A DNA stretch of 64,000 nt, taken from contig NZ_OY762229.1 in the NCBI RefSeq assembly GCF_963665355.1, positions 3,844,001 to 3,908,000 of the forward strand, given 5' to 3'. Shown in pieces: positions 1-10,037 of this stretch (its first letter is position 1; each line of letters opens with the position of its first letter). The DNA is from an uncultured Desulfobacter sp. (GTDB lineage: Bacteria; Desulfobacterota; Desulfobacteria; Desulfobacterales; Desulfobacteraceae). Below the pieces are notes generated by a model. That model was not told where the DNA came from. It did no database searches and was given only the letters and a program-made list of their open reading frames with translations. Both the position numbers and the translations under genes were made by a program.

Positions 1-2
1 GT

Positions 3-488
3 GCCACCATGGGGGAAATCGTCATGCGGGGTAACAACGTCATGCTGGGATATTACAAGGATGAGGAGTCTTCGGCTGAGGCTTTCAGGGGCGGGTGGTT
101 CCATTCCGGAGACTTGGCTGTGATGCATCCGGACAACTATGTGCAGATCATGGACCGGAAAAAGGACATCATCATCTCCGGCGGTGAAAATATTTCCACC
201 GTTGAAATCGAGAACGTGTTGTACTCCCATCCGGATGTGCTGGAAGTGGCTGTAATTTCGGTGCCGGACGAAAAATGGGGTGAGGTTCCCAAGGCGTTTA
301 TTGTGCCCCGGGCCGGGACCAATCCGGATCCCAAAGAGATTATTGCGTACTGTAAGGAAAAGATGGCCCGGTTCAAGGCGCCTAAGTCCATTGAATTCGG
401 TCCTCTGCCCAAAACCGCCACAGGTAAACTGCAGAAGTTTAAGCTGAGAGAGAAGGAGTGGGCAGGGCACGACCGCATGGTTAATTAG
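3..488 (+). CDS. Acyl-CoA synthetase / AMP-dependent ligase, C-terminal part (5' end outside window)
   Basis: This is the C-terminal part of an ANL-superfamily adenylate-forming enzyme, which activates a fatty or aromatic carboxylic acid to its acyl-CoA through an acyl-adenylate. The frame is open from the first bases, so the gene starts outside the window. Visible family motifs are the GEIVMRG and MLGYYKD stretch, the hinge-region HSGDLAV, the DRKKDIIISGGENIS hinge, EIENVL, and the late catalytic lysine in PKTATGKLQK. The part seen is about 160 residues, which fits the C-terminal lid plus the end of the large domain. Substrate cannot be read from this part. The stop codon TAG is the first three bases of a dispersed repeat. 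Confidence 0.9.
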   Translation, partial: ATMGEIVMRGNNVMLGYYKDEESSAEAFRGGWFHSGDLAVMHPDNYVQIMDRKKDIIISGGENISTVEIENVLYSHPDVLEVAVISVPDEKWGEVPKAFIVPRAGTNPDPKEIIAYCKEKMARFKAPKSIEFGPLPKTATGKLQKFKLREKEWAGHDRMVN

Positions 489-648
489 TGTTTGAACGAA
501 AAGTCACCCATCTGCTTCGTTGCAGGAAAATGCGCAATCCTCACATACTTGAGTATGCTCCGGTTGCACATTTTCCTGCGCCTTGCATCTGGGCACCTTT
601 GTGAGCATGCGCTCCTCTTACGAGCCGTCCAAACACGGGTTTTCCGTT
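486..648. repeat. Dispersed palindromic repeat, family 1, long copy with nested palindromes
   Basis: It begins with TAGTGTTTGAACGAAAAGTC and ends with GTCCAAACACGG plus TTTCCGTT; the two ends are inverted copies of each other. A second copy lies at 39236-39309 with the same first 30 bases. This copy carries an extra insert with its own nested inverted repeats: GCAGGAAAATGCGCAA (522-537) pairs with TTGCACATTTTCCTGC (564-579), and CATACT/AGTATG (544-557) forms the tip. In both copies the opening TAG is the stop codon of the upstream gene. Another GTGTTTGAACG occurs at about 664, suggesting a further decayed end. Confidence 0.8.
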
Positions 649-676
649 CAGACACTGATTGGTGTTTGAACGTAAA

Positions 677-703
677 GGCCCCCTGCAGTTTTGCAGGGGG
701 CCT
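677..703. terminator. GC-rich hairpin between convergent genes
   Basis: A perfect 12-bp inverted repeat (AGGCCCCCTGCA / TGCAGGGGGCCT) with a 3-nt loop lies between the ligase gene and the convergent YkgJ gene. It has the position of a bidirectional terminator, but there is no clear T-run on either strand. Confidence 0.4.
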
Positions 704-752
704 GGTACTGAAACTCTGTGCTCTCTGTGTCTTCTGTGGTTAAAAATTAAAA

Positions 753-1328
753 TCAGGTCATCATTTGATTGATGATAATTTTGTGGCTTTTGCCGAAATC
801 AGTAATTTCTTCGGGTTTAAACTGGCCTGCCGTGTAGGTGTTCAGGAAGGCGGGAACCGACAGCATGTACAGAATGTAGGAGAGATGGCCGGAGTATCCG
901 TTGCTGTCAAGTTTCTGGAGTGCCTTGATGGCCTGGGCCGCCCGTTCCATGACCTGGCGGCTCACCGCCGGCGGGGCCTGGGAAGAGCAGACATGAACGG
1001 AGTAGATTCGGCGGCAGGAAAAGGGCCTGTTTTCATAGATCATGCAGGCCTTGTTTTTCATCAGAAAAGGGCAGGGCGAAGCCTTGCCGGCCTCCCTGTG
1101 CCTGATTTCGCTTCTGAATGTCTTGGTTAACGTTTTCTGTCTGCTTGGGGTCATTTTGTCCATGGCCCCCCGGATAACCATCCCCTCTAACGTGGTAATA
1201 TCAATGCTGCCGGCTTCTTCGCAGCAAAAACTGCATCCTTTGGCACAGGCCTTGCCCTGGATAAGATCACAGGTATCTGCTTCAAATGAAGTGTAGATCT
1301 CTTTGAGTTGTTTTGTTTTTTCTTTCAT
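753..1328 (-). CDS. YkgJ family cysteine-cluster protein
   Basis: A 191-residue protein with the cysteine pattern of the YkgJ / zinc-iron-chelating family: CAKGCSFCCEEAG near residues 28-40 and CPFLMKNKACMIYENRP, followed by FSCRR, near residues 85-107. Proteins of this family are thought to bind a metal ion or Fe-S cluster; their biochemical role is mostly unknown. It starts 11 bp after the cyclase gene on the same strand, so it is probably co-transcribed with it. It ends convergent with the acyl-CoA ligase gene. Confidence 0.85.
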   Translation of the reverse strand: MKEKTKQLKEIYTSFEADTCDLIQGKACAKGCSFCCEEAGSIDITTLEGMVIRGAMDKMTPSRQKTLTKTFRSEIRHREAGKASPCPFLMKNKACMIYENRPFSCRRIYSVHVCSSQAPPAVSRQVMERAAQAIKALQKLDSNGYSGHLSYILYMLSVPAFLNTYTAGQFKPEEITDFGKSHKIIINQMMT

Positions 1329-1339
1329 TGTTTTCCAAT

Positions 1340-3307
1340 TCAGTTGCCAATGTTTGTGTCTGGGTTTGTGTCTGAAACGCCATAAATCAAAATGGGTTCG
1401 GTTCTTCCCTTTACAAGGAGTCTGCCGCGTTGATTTAAACCAAACTCATGGGGCGTGTCCAGCAGATCCACAATATTTGAGGATACAATAATTTTTTCAT
1501 TTTTTTCTTTGGTCAGAGTTTCCAGGCGGCAGGCAATATTCACGGTGTCACCCAAAACCGTTGAATCCATACGATCCGAAGTGCCCACCGTGCCGATCAC
1601 CACCCTGCCGATATGAATGCCGATGCCCATGTCTATTCTGGGGTGAAGAGATGCGTCGGCCTCTGCATTAAATGCTGTTAAGGCCCTGTGCATTTCAACG
1701 GCTGCCCGGACCGCATTTTCAGCACAGTGTTTCAGATCTTTGCCATCGGCATCAAACAGGGCCATGACGGCATCGCCGATGAATTTGTCGATAAATCCGT
1801 GATTTTTATGAATGGGAGCACTCATGGCGCTGAAAAATGAATTTAAAAAGGTGAGGACCTGACCCGGCATCATGTTTTCGGAAAGGGTTGTGAACGAGCG
1901 GATATCACAGAACAGTACCGCGATGGTGTCGTTTTCAGCATTGCCGATGGCTATACTTTCAATGCCTTGTTTGGCAATACGGCTAAGAAAACGCGACGGC
2001 ACAAATTTTTCAAACACACAAACCAGATTTTCAATTCTGGCGTAGGTTTGGGCAGACTGCATGGCCAGCACAATGGCCTGGCTTAAAATGAGGATTAGAA
2101 AGCCCAGGGGCATGAAGTCCCCGGTCCGGATAATCTCTTCGGAATAGAGGATTTCGTTGATAACGCCGGCCAGAAAGACCGTGAATCCGAAAAGAATATA
2201 TCCCGCGCCCTCCCTGTGTCGTTTCACCGCTCGCACAAGACTGATTGATGCGTAAAGGCCGAATCCCAGGACAGCAACGTCATAGGTCGGAATGAAGTGC
2301 CAGAATATTTTTGTGGGAAAAATTAGTACAGGGATGGCGTAAGCTATGCTGAATATAACACATGGTTTATAAATTTTTTTTGAGAATTCTTTTGGAAACA
2401 CAGAGCTGAGAAATCCCGCAAAGGCCGGTGGCAGAAAGTATAAACACAGCACCATTATTTTGCGCAATAATTCCCAGGAAAAGTTGGGAAAAATCTGGGT
2501 AATCAGCGTCACGCCGATGGTCAGGTTGCGCAGGGAAATAAGAAAACAGATCAAACCGAAATAAAAGTGGGATATCTCCTTGCGTCTGAAATAGAACAGC
2601 AGGAAATGGTAAACGCTCATGGCAAAGGTGCACCCGGTGACAAAGACACCAATGCCTTTGGTAAAAGAAAAGTGTCTGCGGATTTGCCTGTATTGACCAA
2701 GTTTTATGGACCGGACAATGCCTGCGTCAATGTGGCTGAAATTGGATACCTGAACAATAATTTCACATTTTGGGGTGCCGGGGGTAAAGCTGATGTCCTG
2801 GCAGAAACTCTGGGGCCGGGACTGGGATGGTGACGTCCCGACAATACCGTTTCCCGGAACGGGCCGGCCATTTATCCACATCTTGTATGCGGTAGCCATG
2901 TAAAGGATGTTCAGTGCATAGGTCTGGTCCGCTTCCGGCAAAATCACTGTCAGTCTGTAGGTTGCATATCCGTTGCTGTCCGGCCTGCCGCCGTCGGGGC
3001 TATGATATCGGGTCCAGGATTGGGGTACAAACATAAACCCTGTCTTGGGCGGCGGGGATGGCGAAGAAAAATCCATGGGAGAAAGCAGCCGGTTCCAGTA
3101 GAATTCCCAACACCCGTCCAGTGTGACATAGTCTGTTTTATTAAAATTAAAGGCCGAAAGATCCAGTACCCCGTTGACTGCCCTGGCCGGCTGGCCCGGT
3201 GTCCGGCCCTTTGCGGTGCAGACAGGTGGATAAAGAAAAAAAAACAGAAAAATAAACAAAAAACCGGTTCTGATCCAGATCCGATTTTTTTGAAATGCCA
3301 TATTCAC
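1340..3307 (-). CDS. Membrane-bound class III adenylate cyclase with 7TM-DISM-like sensor
   Basis: A 655-residue protein. Residues 1-32 form a signal or anchor segment. Residues 35-200 look like the extracellular jelly-roll sensor of 7TMR-DISM proteins (DGCWEFYWNRLL). About seven hydrophobic helices follow (roughly 215-420), then a class III nucleotide cyclase domain at about 440-640. The cyclase keeps its metal-binding aspartates (FCDIRSFTT and FIGDAVMALFD), the substrate-specifying lysine just before IGDAV, and the LGDTVNIACRLE transition-state Asn/Arg motif, so it should be active and make cAMP. The start is GTG at 3307 or ATG at 3301. It lies between the radical SAM gene and ykgJ on the same strand. 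A cyclic-nucleotide-binding protein is encoded at 39.6 kb. Confidence 0.88.
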   Translation of the reverse strand: MNMAFQKNRIWIRTGFLFIFLFFFLYPPVCTAKGRTPGQPARAVNGVLDLSAFNFNKTDYVTLDGCWEFYWNRLLSPMDFSSPSPPPKTGFMFVPQSWTRYHSPDGGRPDSNGYATYRLTVILPEADQTYALNILYMATAYKMWINGRPVPGNGIVGTSPSQSRPQSFCQDISFTPGTPKCEIIVQVSNFSHIDAGIVRSIKLGQYRQIRRHFSFTKGIGVFVTGCTFAMSVYHFLLFYFRRKEISHFYFGLICFLISLRNLTIGVTLITQIFPNFSWELLRKIMVLCLYFLPPAFAGFLSSVFPKEFSKKIYKPCVIFSIAYAIPVLIFPTKIFWHFIPTYDVAVLGFGLYASISLVRAVKRHREGAGYILFGFTVFLAGVINEILYSEEIIRTGDFMPLGFLILILSQAIVLAMQSAQTYARIENLVCVFEKFVPSRFLSRIAKQGIESIAIGNAENDTIAVLFCDIRSFTTLSENMMPGQVLTFLNSFFSAMSAPIHKNHGFIDKFIGDAVMALFDADGKDLKHCAENAVRAAVEMHRALTAFNAEADASLHPRIDMGIGIHIGRVVIGTVGTSDRMDSTVLGDTVNIACRLETLTKEKNEKIIVSSNIVDLLDTPHEFGLNQRGRLLVKGRTEPILIYGVSDTNPDTNIGN

Positions 3308-3419
3308 ATACCTATGTCCCAGAAGGTTTTAGATATAAGTTGCAATGAGTTAGATGCAAGACAACAAGACTATACAATTTTAAAAAAAATCTGGCAAACA
3401 TCTTTCTGGTGTAATTTTT

Positions 3420-5324
3420 TCAAAAAACCGTCAGATGGTATTTTCCCTTTTCGGTCAGGGAGAGCCAGCGCATCTGCAAAGAGACATCGGCAAAACAGAC
3501 GGGAAGTATATCCTCACTGATTTCGGCCATGGCATCCTGCCAGTTCAAAAGTGCCTGACCCCGGCCGGGGATGAGAATGCCGTCCAGGTGAAAAAGATCT
3601 GCCAAAAGTGAAAGGCCGGGCAGGCCGGTTCCGGTCCATTGCATCACCTGGCGTTGCATGGGGCCCTGGAAAAATGGTGTTGTCCGGGCAGATACCAGGG
3701 TAAAAAGAATGCTTCGGTTTCCGGGTTCCGGATACAGGTATTGCTGGTCCAGGTCAAGGAAATGGGGGCTGGTGCGGACTATGGCATTTAAAACAGCATC
3801 CGTGTCAGGCACAAATCCGGGCGTGATAAAAATAAGCTCCAGGGGTACAAAGGGATTTTTCTCAGAAACAGCGGTTGTAACCCGGTTGATATAGTCCTGG
3901 TCCAGGGCGCTGTTGGAAAAAAATATCTGGAAGGGCGAGCTGATCCCATCTGCAAGCTCATGAATCTCTTCCAGGGGGCGGGGGGTGTCCAGGACCAGTT
4001 TGGCCAGCAGCCGCCGGTTGTCCGGGCAAATATAATAGTCCTTTGGGGCCGGGTGGGCAAAGGATATCTCCAGATCCGGAAAGGGCAGAAACGTCCGGTC
4101 AAAGGCATCTTCGGCATAATCCAGGGCCTGTGCCATATCTGTCCGGGAAAAGGCGGACGTTTGAATCACCGGATAGGGCGGATGGGGTGCAAATTCAAGG
4201 CCAAGCTCCCGGGCCTGTCTGAGAAAGGCTGTTCCCGGCAGGACCAGCAGAGGAAACACCTGGATATGGTCATACAGATCATGTTCAAGGATGAAATCCA
4301 CACTGTTTCTGAATCCTTGGGGGGTGTCGCCGGGCAGGCCGAAAATCAAGTCAATGGTGGCTGTTATGTCTTGATTCTGGAGCGCTTTTACGCCTTTAAT
4401 GAATCGTTTCAGATCCGTGGGGCGGTTCATGATATCAAGGGCCTTGGGGGTGGTGCTTTGCAGACCGACTTCAAACTGGGTGAATCCGGCATTTGCATAT
4501 TGGGCGGCCATGTCGTCCGTGACGGATTCTGCCCGGATTTCACTGATAATGGGCAGTCTCTTTGACGCGTTAAGAACCGAAATTTTTTCAAGCAGCGAAG
4601 TCAACTGGGGTCTGGCATTCAGGGACGGGTCCATCAGGTAGAGCTCTTTGGCATGGTTGTGCAGTGCCCAGTCAATGCCTTGTATAACCGTTTGAGTGTC
4701 GGCGATATCCCGTTTTTTTCTGGCTTTGGAATAATAACAGAACCCGCATTTGTAAGGGCAGCCCCTTTGGGTTTCCAGAAGCATGACCTGCCCGGGGCCA
4801 AGGTCGAGATGGCCGTTGACATAGGGCGAACCGTGAACCAGCATTGAACTCTGGCTCAAGTGGGTATGATGAAGAACCCGGGGCATCGGGGCGCCGGTGT
4901 TGCCGGATTTCTCCCCCGGGATTTTGTTTTCCAGCACCTGGCGGAACAGGGCCTCGCCTTCGCCGATAACAAGATAATCTATAAATTCAGGAAAATGGTC
5001 AAGGGTATCTTCAGTGACCTGGGGACCACCGAAAATCAGTCCGGCACCGGTTTTTTCTTTAATTTGCCGGGCCAGGAAAACAGATCTTTCCATGTTCCAG
5101 GCAAATACCGTGAACCCCACAAGATCCGGGTTTCTGTCACAGACATCCCGGACAATGGCCTGGTCCCCGGTCCAGGACAGTGCTGTTTCGGATAAAAGAT
5201 CCACCTGCCAGCCGGGGACATCCTGGGTTGCCTGCTTCAGGCAGGCCCCGGCCAGGGGGATATTTCCCGTGTACAGTCCCAGGTTGAGTCTGGGGATGGG
5301 AAGTTGGATCAGCAGTGCTTTCAT
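3420..5324 (-). CDS. B12-binding domain radical SAM protein (DUF4080-like C-terminus)
   Basis: A 634-residue protein. Residues 1-140 look like a cobalamin-binding Rossmann domain (IPLAGACLKQA and FGGPQVTED). Next comes a radical SAM core with the CxxxCxxC cluster motif in RGCPYKCGFCYYS (about residues 188-200), then IFGLPGDT further on. The last 200 residues resemble DUF4080. Such proteins generate a 5'-deoxyadenosyl radical, and many are methylases or act in undefined modifications. The substrate is not evident here. It is the first gene of a minus-strand run with the cyclase and YkgJ genes and is divergent from purU. Confidence 0.85.
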   Translation of the reverse strand: MKALLIQLPIPRLNLGLYTGNIPLAGACLKQATQDVPGWQVDLLSETALSWTGDQAIVRDVCDRNPDLVGFTVFAWNMERSVFLARQIKEKTGAGLIFGGPQVTEDTLDHFPEFIDYLVIGEGEALFRQVLENKIPGEKSGNTGAPMPRVLHHTHLSQSSMLVHGSPYVNGHLDLGPGQVMLLETQRGCPYKCGFCYYSKARKKRDIADTQTVIQGIDWALHNHAKELYLMDPSLNARPQLTSLLEKISVLNASKRLPIISEIRAESVTDDMAAQYANAGFTQFEVGLQSTTPKALDIMNRPTDLKRFIKGVKALQNQDITATIDLIFGLPGDTPQGFRNSVDFILEHDLYDHIQVFPLLVLPGTAFLRQARELGLEFAPHPPYPVIQTSAFSRTDMAQALDYAEDAFDRTFLPFPDLEISFAHPAPKDYYICPDNRRLLAKLVLDTPRPLEEIHELADGISSPFQIFFSNSALDQDYINRVTTAVSEKNPFVPLELIFITPGFVPDTDAVLNAIVRTSPHFLDLDQQYLYPEPGNRSILFTLVSARTTPFFQGPMQRQVMQWTGTGLPGLSLLADLFHLDGILIPGRGQALLNWQDAMAEISEDILPVCFADVSLQMRWLSLTEKGKYHLTVF

Positions 5325-5532
5325 GGCGCCAACTTAATCACGGAATGCAATAAATAGCCACTCCTATATTGCGGTGGGACTGAAATCCGGAATTTCAGCA
5401 TTTTCAGACATGGCCAAAGGTTTTCCGGCCCCGAATAAAATACAGGCAAAAATTAGCTCTTGTCGTCAGTGGAAGTGTTTATTATAACCACTTTCCGATT
5501 ATACATTTTTGAGAAGATAAAGAGGGGGAGCC

Positions 5533-6372
5533 TTGTACATACTTTGCCTGAATTGTGATGATCGTCCGGGAATTGTTGCCGCCGTTGCAAATGCTTTGTG
5601 TAATTCAAACTGTAATATTGAGGAATCTTCACAGTTTTACGACCCGTATTCAAATCAGTTTTTCATGCGCGTTATGTTTTCTGCTGTAACTGAACGGGCC
5701 CAGGAAAAGTTTCAATCCCTGTTTGAGTCTGTGGCCGGGGATTTCGGCATGAACTGGTATATGAAAGAGATGGATGAGCCGGTCAAGATGCTTGTCCTGG
5801 TATCAAAAGATGATCATTGTCTGAACGATATTATTTACCGCTGGAGGACAAGGCACCTTAATATCGAACTTGTGGGTGTCGTCTCAAATCATGAGGTCAA
5901 CCGTGATCTTTCGGAGCAATTCGGGCTAAAATTTTATTATGTGCCCACCCAGGGGGTGGAGAAAGACGCCGTTGATGCGGAGCATTTCAGGATTATCGAA
6001 GAGACAGATGCAGAGCTTATTGTACTGGCCCGCTATATGCAGATCCTTTCCGAGGATATGTGCCGCAGATATGCCGGCCGGGTGATCAATATCCACCACT
6101 CATTCCTGCCGGGTTTCAAAGGCGCAAAGCCCTATCATCAGGCGTATGAGCGTGGTGTGAAGCTTATCGGCGCCACCGCTCATTTTGCCACGAGGGATCT
6201 TGATGAAGGGCCGATTATAGAACAGGACGTCATGCGTATTGATCATCGCGACTGTCCCAGAAAGCTGCAAATCCGGGGGCAGGATACGGAGGCCAGGGTA
6301 CTTGCCCGCGCCATTGAAATGTACACCGAAAGGCGGATATTTCTGCACGGGAACAGAACGGTTATTCTGTAG
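5533..6372 (+). CDS. purU: Formyltetrahydrofolate deformylase
   Basis: A 279-residue protein that hydrolyses 10-formyltetrahydrofolate to formate and tetrahydrofolate, balancing one-carbon pools and supplying formate. Residues 1-80 are an ACT regulatory domain (CDDRPGIVAAV). Residues 85-270 are the formyltransferase-like catalytic domain, with VGVVSNH, the catalytic Asn-His pair in INIHHSFLPGFKGAKPYHQA, and GATAHFATRDLDEGPI. The start is a TTG codon, chosen because GAGGGGGAG lies just upstream and the family alignment begins with YILCLNC; no ATG is available. The gene is alone, with no partner on the same strand. Confidence 0.95.
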   Translation: MYILCLNCDDRPGIVAAVANALCNSNCNIEESSQFYDPYSNQFFMRVMFSAVTERAQEKFQSLFESVAGDFGMNWYMKEMDEPVKMLVLVSKDDHCLNDIIYRWRTRHLNIELVGVVSNHEVNRDLSEQFGLKFYYVPTQGVEKDAVDAEHFRIIEETDAELIVLARYMQILSEDMCRRYAGRVINIHHSFLPGFKGAKPYHQAYERGVKLIGATAHFATRDLDEGPIIEQDVMRIDHRDCPRKLQIRGQDTEARVLARAIEMYTERRIFLHGNRTVIL

Positions 6373-6748
6373 AGGTGTGTTTTATACAGCCTTTTTAAAT
6401 GCCCAAACGGCAATATGCACGGGGTGTCACTTTTGTAATCTCCATACTCAGAATTATATGCCTTTGTGACCGCTTTTACGGAAAGAATAAGGAATGCAAT
6501 TCCAATAAATAGTAAAAAAAGTCCTGTCATTTTTTCTATCCTGTTATTTATCCTGATGTTTGTATAGAAGTTACGCGGACAGAATGGGACGCTATCTTTA
6601 CTGGATAGTGCCCTCTGAAAACCATAGACGCGTCTATGATATCTGTTCGATACCGGCCTGTCACCTATTTAAAGACAAAAAAACTAAGTTTGACTCCATT
6701 TGTTTCTACGTGATAATTGTTGCAAAAAAAATTCTGGGATTAAAAGCT

Positions 6749-9565
6749 GTGGGAAAAAAAATAGACTTAATCAGAATTATCCGCATTTGGGGGACATTTT
6801 TTTTGTTAGGGTTAGGGGTAATTTTTATCCTTATTGATGTCCTAAATTCTTACCGTGATTTTAACCAGCAGGCCAAACAGATGCGGTCCGAATTTATTGA
6901 CCGCCAAAAAAATATAATCCGGCAAGAAGTCCTTCGTGTAGTTGATATGGTTCGTTATGAAAAATCCCAAAGTGAAACGATTACAGAAAAAAAGATTAAA
7001 TTAAGGGTCTATGAAGCCTATTCCATAGCCCAGAACATTTATCATCAATATAATCTGACTGAAAGTGAGGTCAGAATGCAACAAATACTTAAAGACGTAT
7101 TAAGACCCATACGATTTGAAAATGGACTTGGTTATTATTTTGCCACAAGAATAGATGGTGCCGAGATGTTATTTGCAGATAGGCCTGAAATGGAAGGGCA
7201 GAATTTGTTATCGCTGCAGGATACCCGGGGTCGATATGTCATTCAAGATATGATTCAACTCATTAAAAAAGACGGTGAAGGGTTTTACGAATATCACTGG
7301 AGCAAACCTGGAATTTCCGGTAATGGTTTTAAAAAGATATCTTTTATCAAACGATTTGAGCCATGGGACTGGTTCATCGGAACGGGGTTGTATGTCGATG
7401 ATATAGAGGATCAAATCAAAAATAATCTGCTCGAAAATATCAGTAGAATCCGCTTTGGCAAAGAAGGCTACATCTTTGTCAATCGATTGGGCGGTGACGC
7501 TTTAGTCTCCAATGGTCAAGTTTTTCCCGGCACTAAAAAGCTATGGGAAATTTTTAATGATCACTCCAGTGAAATGAAGGAAATTTTTTCAAAAGAATAC
7601 CAGGCGGCTCTAAAACCGGAAGGCGATTATATCGAATACTCATTTATTAAACTATCTGATGCAAACTTAAGATCCAAAAAAATTTCATTTATATTTGGAC
7701 TCCCAGAATTTAACTGGCTTGTTGGCGCTGGCGTTTATCTTGATGACGTTGAAAATGAAATTGACAGGATGAATGGATCTCTTGTCAAACAGATCAAAAC
7801 AAAAATTTTTTATTTTGCCTTAATTGTTGTTGTTGTGCTGGGACTATTTTTTCTTTTTTTTAACCTTCTGAACGAAAAACTGAAAACTGATATTCTGTTA
7901 TTTGTTTCATTTTTTAAAAAAGCAGCCTCCTCAGATGATGAAATTAATCGGAACCTGATTAAATTTAACGAACTTGATCAGATCGCAGAATATGCCAACG
8001 AAATGCAGTCAGACCGTATTAAAGCCATAGAGAACCTTAAGGAAAGCGAAAAAAAGCATCGTCTATTTGTTACAAGCTATCAGGGAATTGCCTATCAGGT
8101 AGACATAGACCATTTTAACCCGCTTTTATTCGGCGGAAGTGTAAAACAGATCGTTGGTTTCAGTGCCGAGGACTTCTTGCAGGGCAATATTAATTGGCTG
8201 GATCTCATTCATTCTGAAGACGCTGAGTTGTTTCAAGGTGAATTTGAGAAATTACGTTTTAAACCCGGTTATCTTGCAGATAATGAATACCGGGTCAAAA
8301 ATAAAAACGGGGAAGATCGCTGGGTTAAGGATACCGGCAGAGTCGTCCGTATAAATGAAAAAGACTATATTCAGGGAACTATTGTCGATATCACAGAAAA
8401 GAAAACCATTGAGGCCCATCTTCACCATGCCCAGAAAATGGAAGCTATCGGTTCATTGGCCGGCGGGATTGCCCATGATTTTAATAACATTCTGTCAGGG
8501 ATGATGGGGTACGCTCAACTGGCTCAAAACAATTTGAAGAATACGGAAAAGGTCGAAGAATACTTAAAACGTGTGGTATCGGGTGCCCAAAGGGCCTCGG
8601 AAATTGTCCAGCAGATTCTAACTTTCAGCAGGCAGGCAGAATACAAAAAGCAGCCCATCAACATGGGCCACGAGGTTACGGAATCATTAAAACTTTTAAA
8701 GGCCTCAATCCCGGCCATTGTTGATTTAATAGCAAAAATAGAATCCAATGCCTGGATTTCAGGCGATTCAACAAAAATTCACCAGGTCGTCATGAATCTT
8801 TGTACCAATGGATACCATGCCATGAAAGAAACAGGTGGCTCATTACACATATCATTGGACGATATCATCGTTTCTGAACAAACAAGATTCAAAAATAAAC
8901 CTATGCCGCCTGGGAACTTTGTTCGTCTTACAGTCACTGATACGGGCCATGGAATGGATCACAGGACTTTGGCACAGGTCATGGAACCATATTTTACGAC
9001 TAAGGAGACAGGTCAGGGAACGGGTTTGGGACTATCCCTGGTAAAAGCAATTGTAGATGAGCATGACGGATTTATAGACATCCACAGTAAGATCAATAAA
9101 GGCACGACGGTTCATGTATTCTTTCCAGCCATTTCTCATCAGAACAATTTTCGCCAGCACACAAAAAAAATAATAGATAAGTCGTTATCAAAGGGCAATG
9201 AAAGGATAATGGTTGTAGATGATGAAGAGGCCATCAGAAGTTTACTGAAAATTTTGTTAGAAAAGTATGGATACCAGGTTACTCTTTTTCAAAACGGGTC
9301 TGATGCATTAGAAGCATTTAGGTTAGATCCTGGGCGTTATGATTTAATTGTAACGGATATGACCATGCCTAAACTTTCTGGCATCGAACTGTCTAAAGCT
9401 GTATTAAAGATAAAATCGGGCTTACCCATAATCATGTGTACTGGCTATAATGATAATTTTACAGAAAACAATGGCCTCCAAATTGGAATAAGAACAATTC
9501 TTCAGAAACCTTTTGATAATGCTAAGTTGGTTTATGAAATCCAGGAAATTTTTCGGCCCGCCTGA
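6749..9565 (+). CDS. Hybrid sensor histidine kinase: double Cache, PAS, HisKA, HATPase, receiver
   Basis: About 938 residues from the GTG at 6749. That start is preferred over the upstream TTG at 6560 because it places the first membrane helix near the N-terminus. Layout: TM1 about 9-27; a periplasmic region of two Cache-like modules, each ending in a repeated W[19 protein letters not shown] or GAGVYLDD motif; TM2 about 353-372; PAS about 435-550; HisKA with phosphorylatable His576 in [10 protein letters not shown]; HATPase with DTGHGMD and [12 protein letters not shown]; and a C-terminal receiver with VVDDEEA and Asp870 in IVTDMTMP. The built-in receiver implies a phosphorelay or self-control. 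The ligand is unknown. A CheV-type protein follows after a dead transposase. Confidence 0.88.
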   Translation: MGKKIDLIRIIRIWGTFFLLGLGVIFILIDVLNSYRDFNQQAKQMRSEFIDRQKNIIRQEVLRVVDMVRYEKSQSETITEKKIKLRVYEAYSIAQNIYHQYNLTESEVRMQQILKDVLRPIRFENGLGYYFATRIDGAEMLFADRPEMEGQNLLSLQDTRGRYVIQDMIQLIKKDGEGFYEYHWSKPGISGNGFKKISFIKRFEPWDWFIGTGLYVDDIEDQIKNNLLENISRIRFGKEGYIFVNRLGGDALVSNGQVFPGTKKLWEIFNDHSSEMKEIFSKEYQAALKPEGDYIEYSFIKLSDANLRSKKISFIFGLPEFNWLVGAGVYLDDVENEIDRMNGSLVKQIKTKIFYFALIVVVVLGLFFLFFNLLNEKLKTDILLFVSFFKKAASSDDEINRNLIKFNELDQIAEYANEMQSDRIKAIENLKESEKKHRLFVTSYQGIAYQVDIDHFNPLLFGGSVKQIVGFSAEDFLQGNINWLDLIHSEDAELFQGEFEKLRFKPGYLADNEYRVKNKNGEDRWVKDTGRVVRINEKDYIQGTIVDITEKKTIEAHLHHAQKMEAIGSLAGGIAHDFNNILSGMMGYAQLAQNNLKNTEKVEEYLKRVVSGAQRASEIVQQILTFSRQAEYKKQPINMGHEVTESLKLLKASIPAIVDLIAKIESNAWISGDSTKIHQVVMNLCTNGYHAMKETGGSLHISLDDIIVSEQTRFKNKPMPPGNFVRLTVTDTGHGMDHRTLAQVMEPYFTTKETGQGTGLGLSLVKAIVDEHDGFIDIHSKINKGTTVHVFFPAISHQNNFRQHTKKIIDKSLSKGNERIMVVDDEEAIRSLLKILLEKYGYQVTLFQNGSDALEAFRLDPGRYDLIVTDMTMPKLSGIELSKAVLKIKSGLPIIMCTGYNDNFTENNGLQIGIRTILQKPFDNAKLVYEIQEIFRPA

Positions 9566-9613
9566 ATTGAAGAGGCATTACCGCCGAGGGAGCGAAAAAA
9601 TCGGAGCAGAGAA

Positions 9614-9954
9614 ATGAATCATTGCTTTGATTCAAAGAAAACATATGATCCACATACCTTGGTTCTAAATTTAGATAATGGACCAGAAAATAACAGTCGG
9701 AGAAGCCAATTTATAAATCGTTTGGTTACCTTTTCTCAGAAGAATTCCGAGAGCATTAGCTTAGCTTATTATCCACCATATCACTGTAAATACAATCCTG
9801 TAGAAAGAGTTTGGGGCCGATTGGAACAACATTGGAATGGAGAACTTCTGGACAAGGTAGAAAAAATTTAGGATTAGCGAAAACAATGACCTGGAAAGGC
9901 TGGCACCCTGTTGTAACCTTCGTGAAAAAAATTTATAAAAAAGGTGTAGTCTGA
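9614..9954 (+). pseudogene. ISAzo13-like transposase, C-terminal remnant
   Basis: The first frame encodes LVLNLDNGPENNSRR and YYPPYHCKYNPVERVWG, typical of the DDE core of ISAzo13 (Rhodopirellula-type) transposases, with the catalytic Asp in the first motif and Glu in NPVERVWG. After LLDKVEKI the frame stops at 9871. The family C-terminus (TMTWKGWHPVV, YKKGV) continues in the +1 frame to 9954. The N-terminal two thirds are missing. This is a decayed IS between the kinase and cheV. Confidence 0.8.
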
Positions 9955-10037
9955 CAAAACAGGCCATGCGGGTTATAGAAAGTCAAACCTTTAAAACAAT
10001 GGCAATTCAATCACACTTTAAAAATGGGAGACGTCCT

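Noticed and set aside
492-743. 83-aa plus-strand frame after the acyl-CoA ligase
   Set aside because: It lies inside the palindromic repeat and hairpin; its cysteine/leucine-rich sequence is a by-product of the repeat.
5378-5398. Imperfect palindrome CTGAAATCCGGAATTTCAG upstream of purU
   Set aside because: Could be an operator, but symmetry is broken at the centre and no regulator is known; not enough to call.
6243-6530. 95-aa minus-strand frame with a membrane-like start (MTGLFLLFIGIAFLILS) and an AGGA site
   Set aside because: Two thirds overlaps purU antisense and reads as its shadow. The N-terminal helix could be a tiny real gene, but there is no support for its end.
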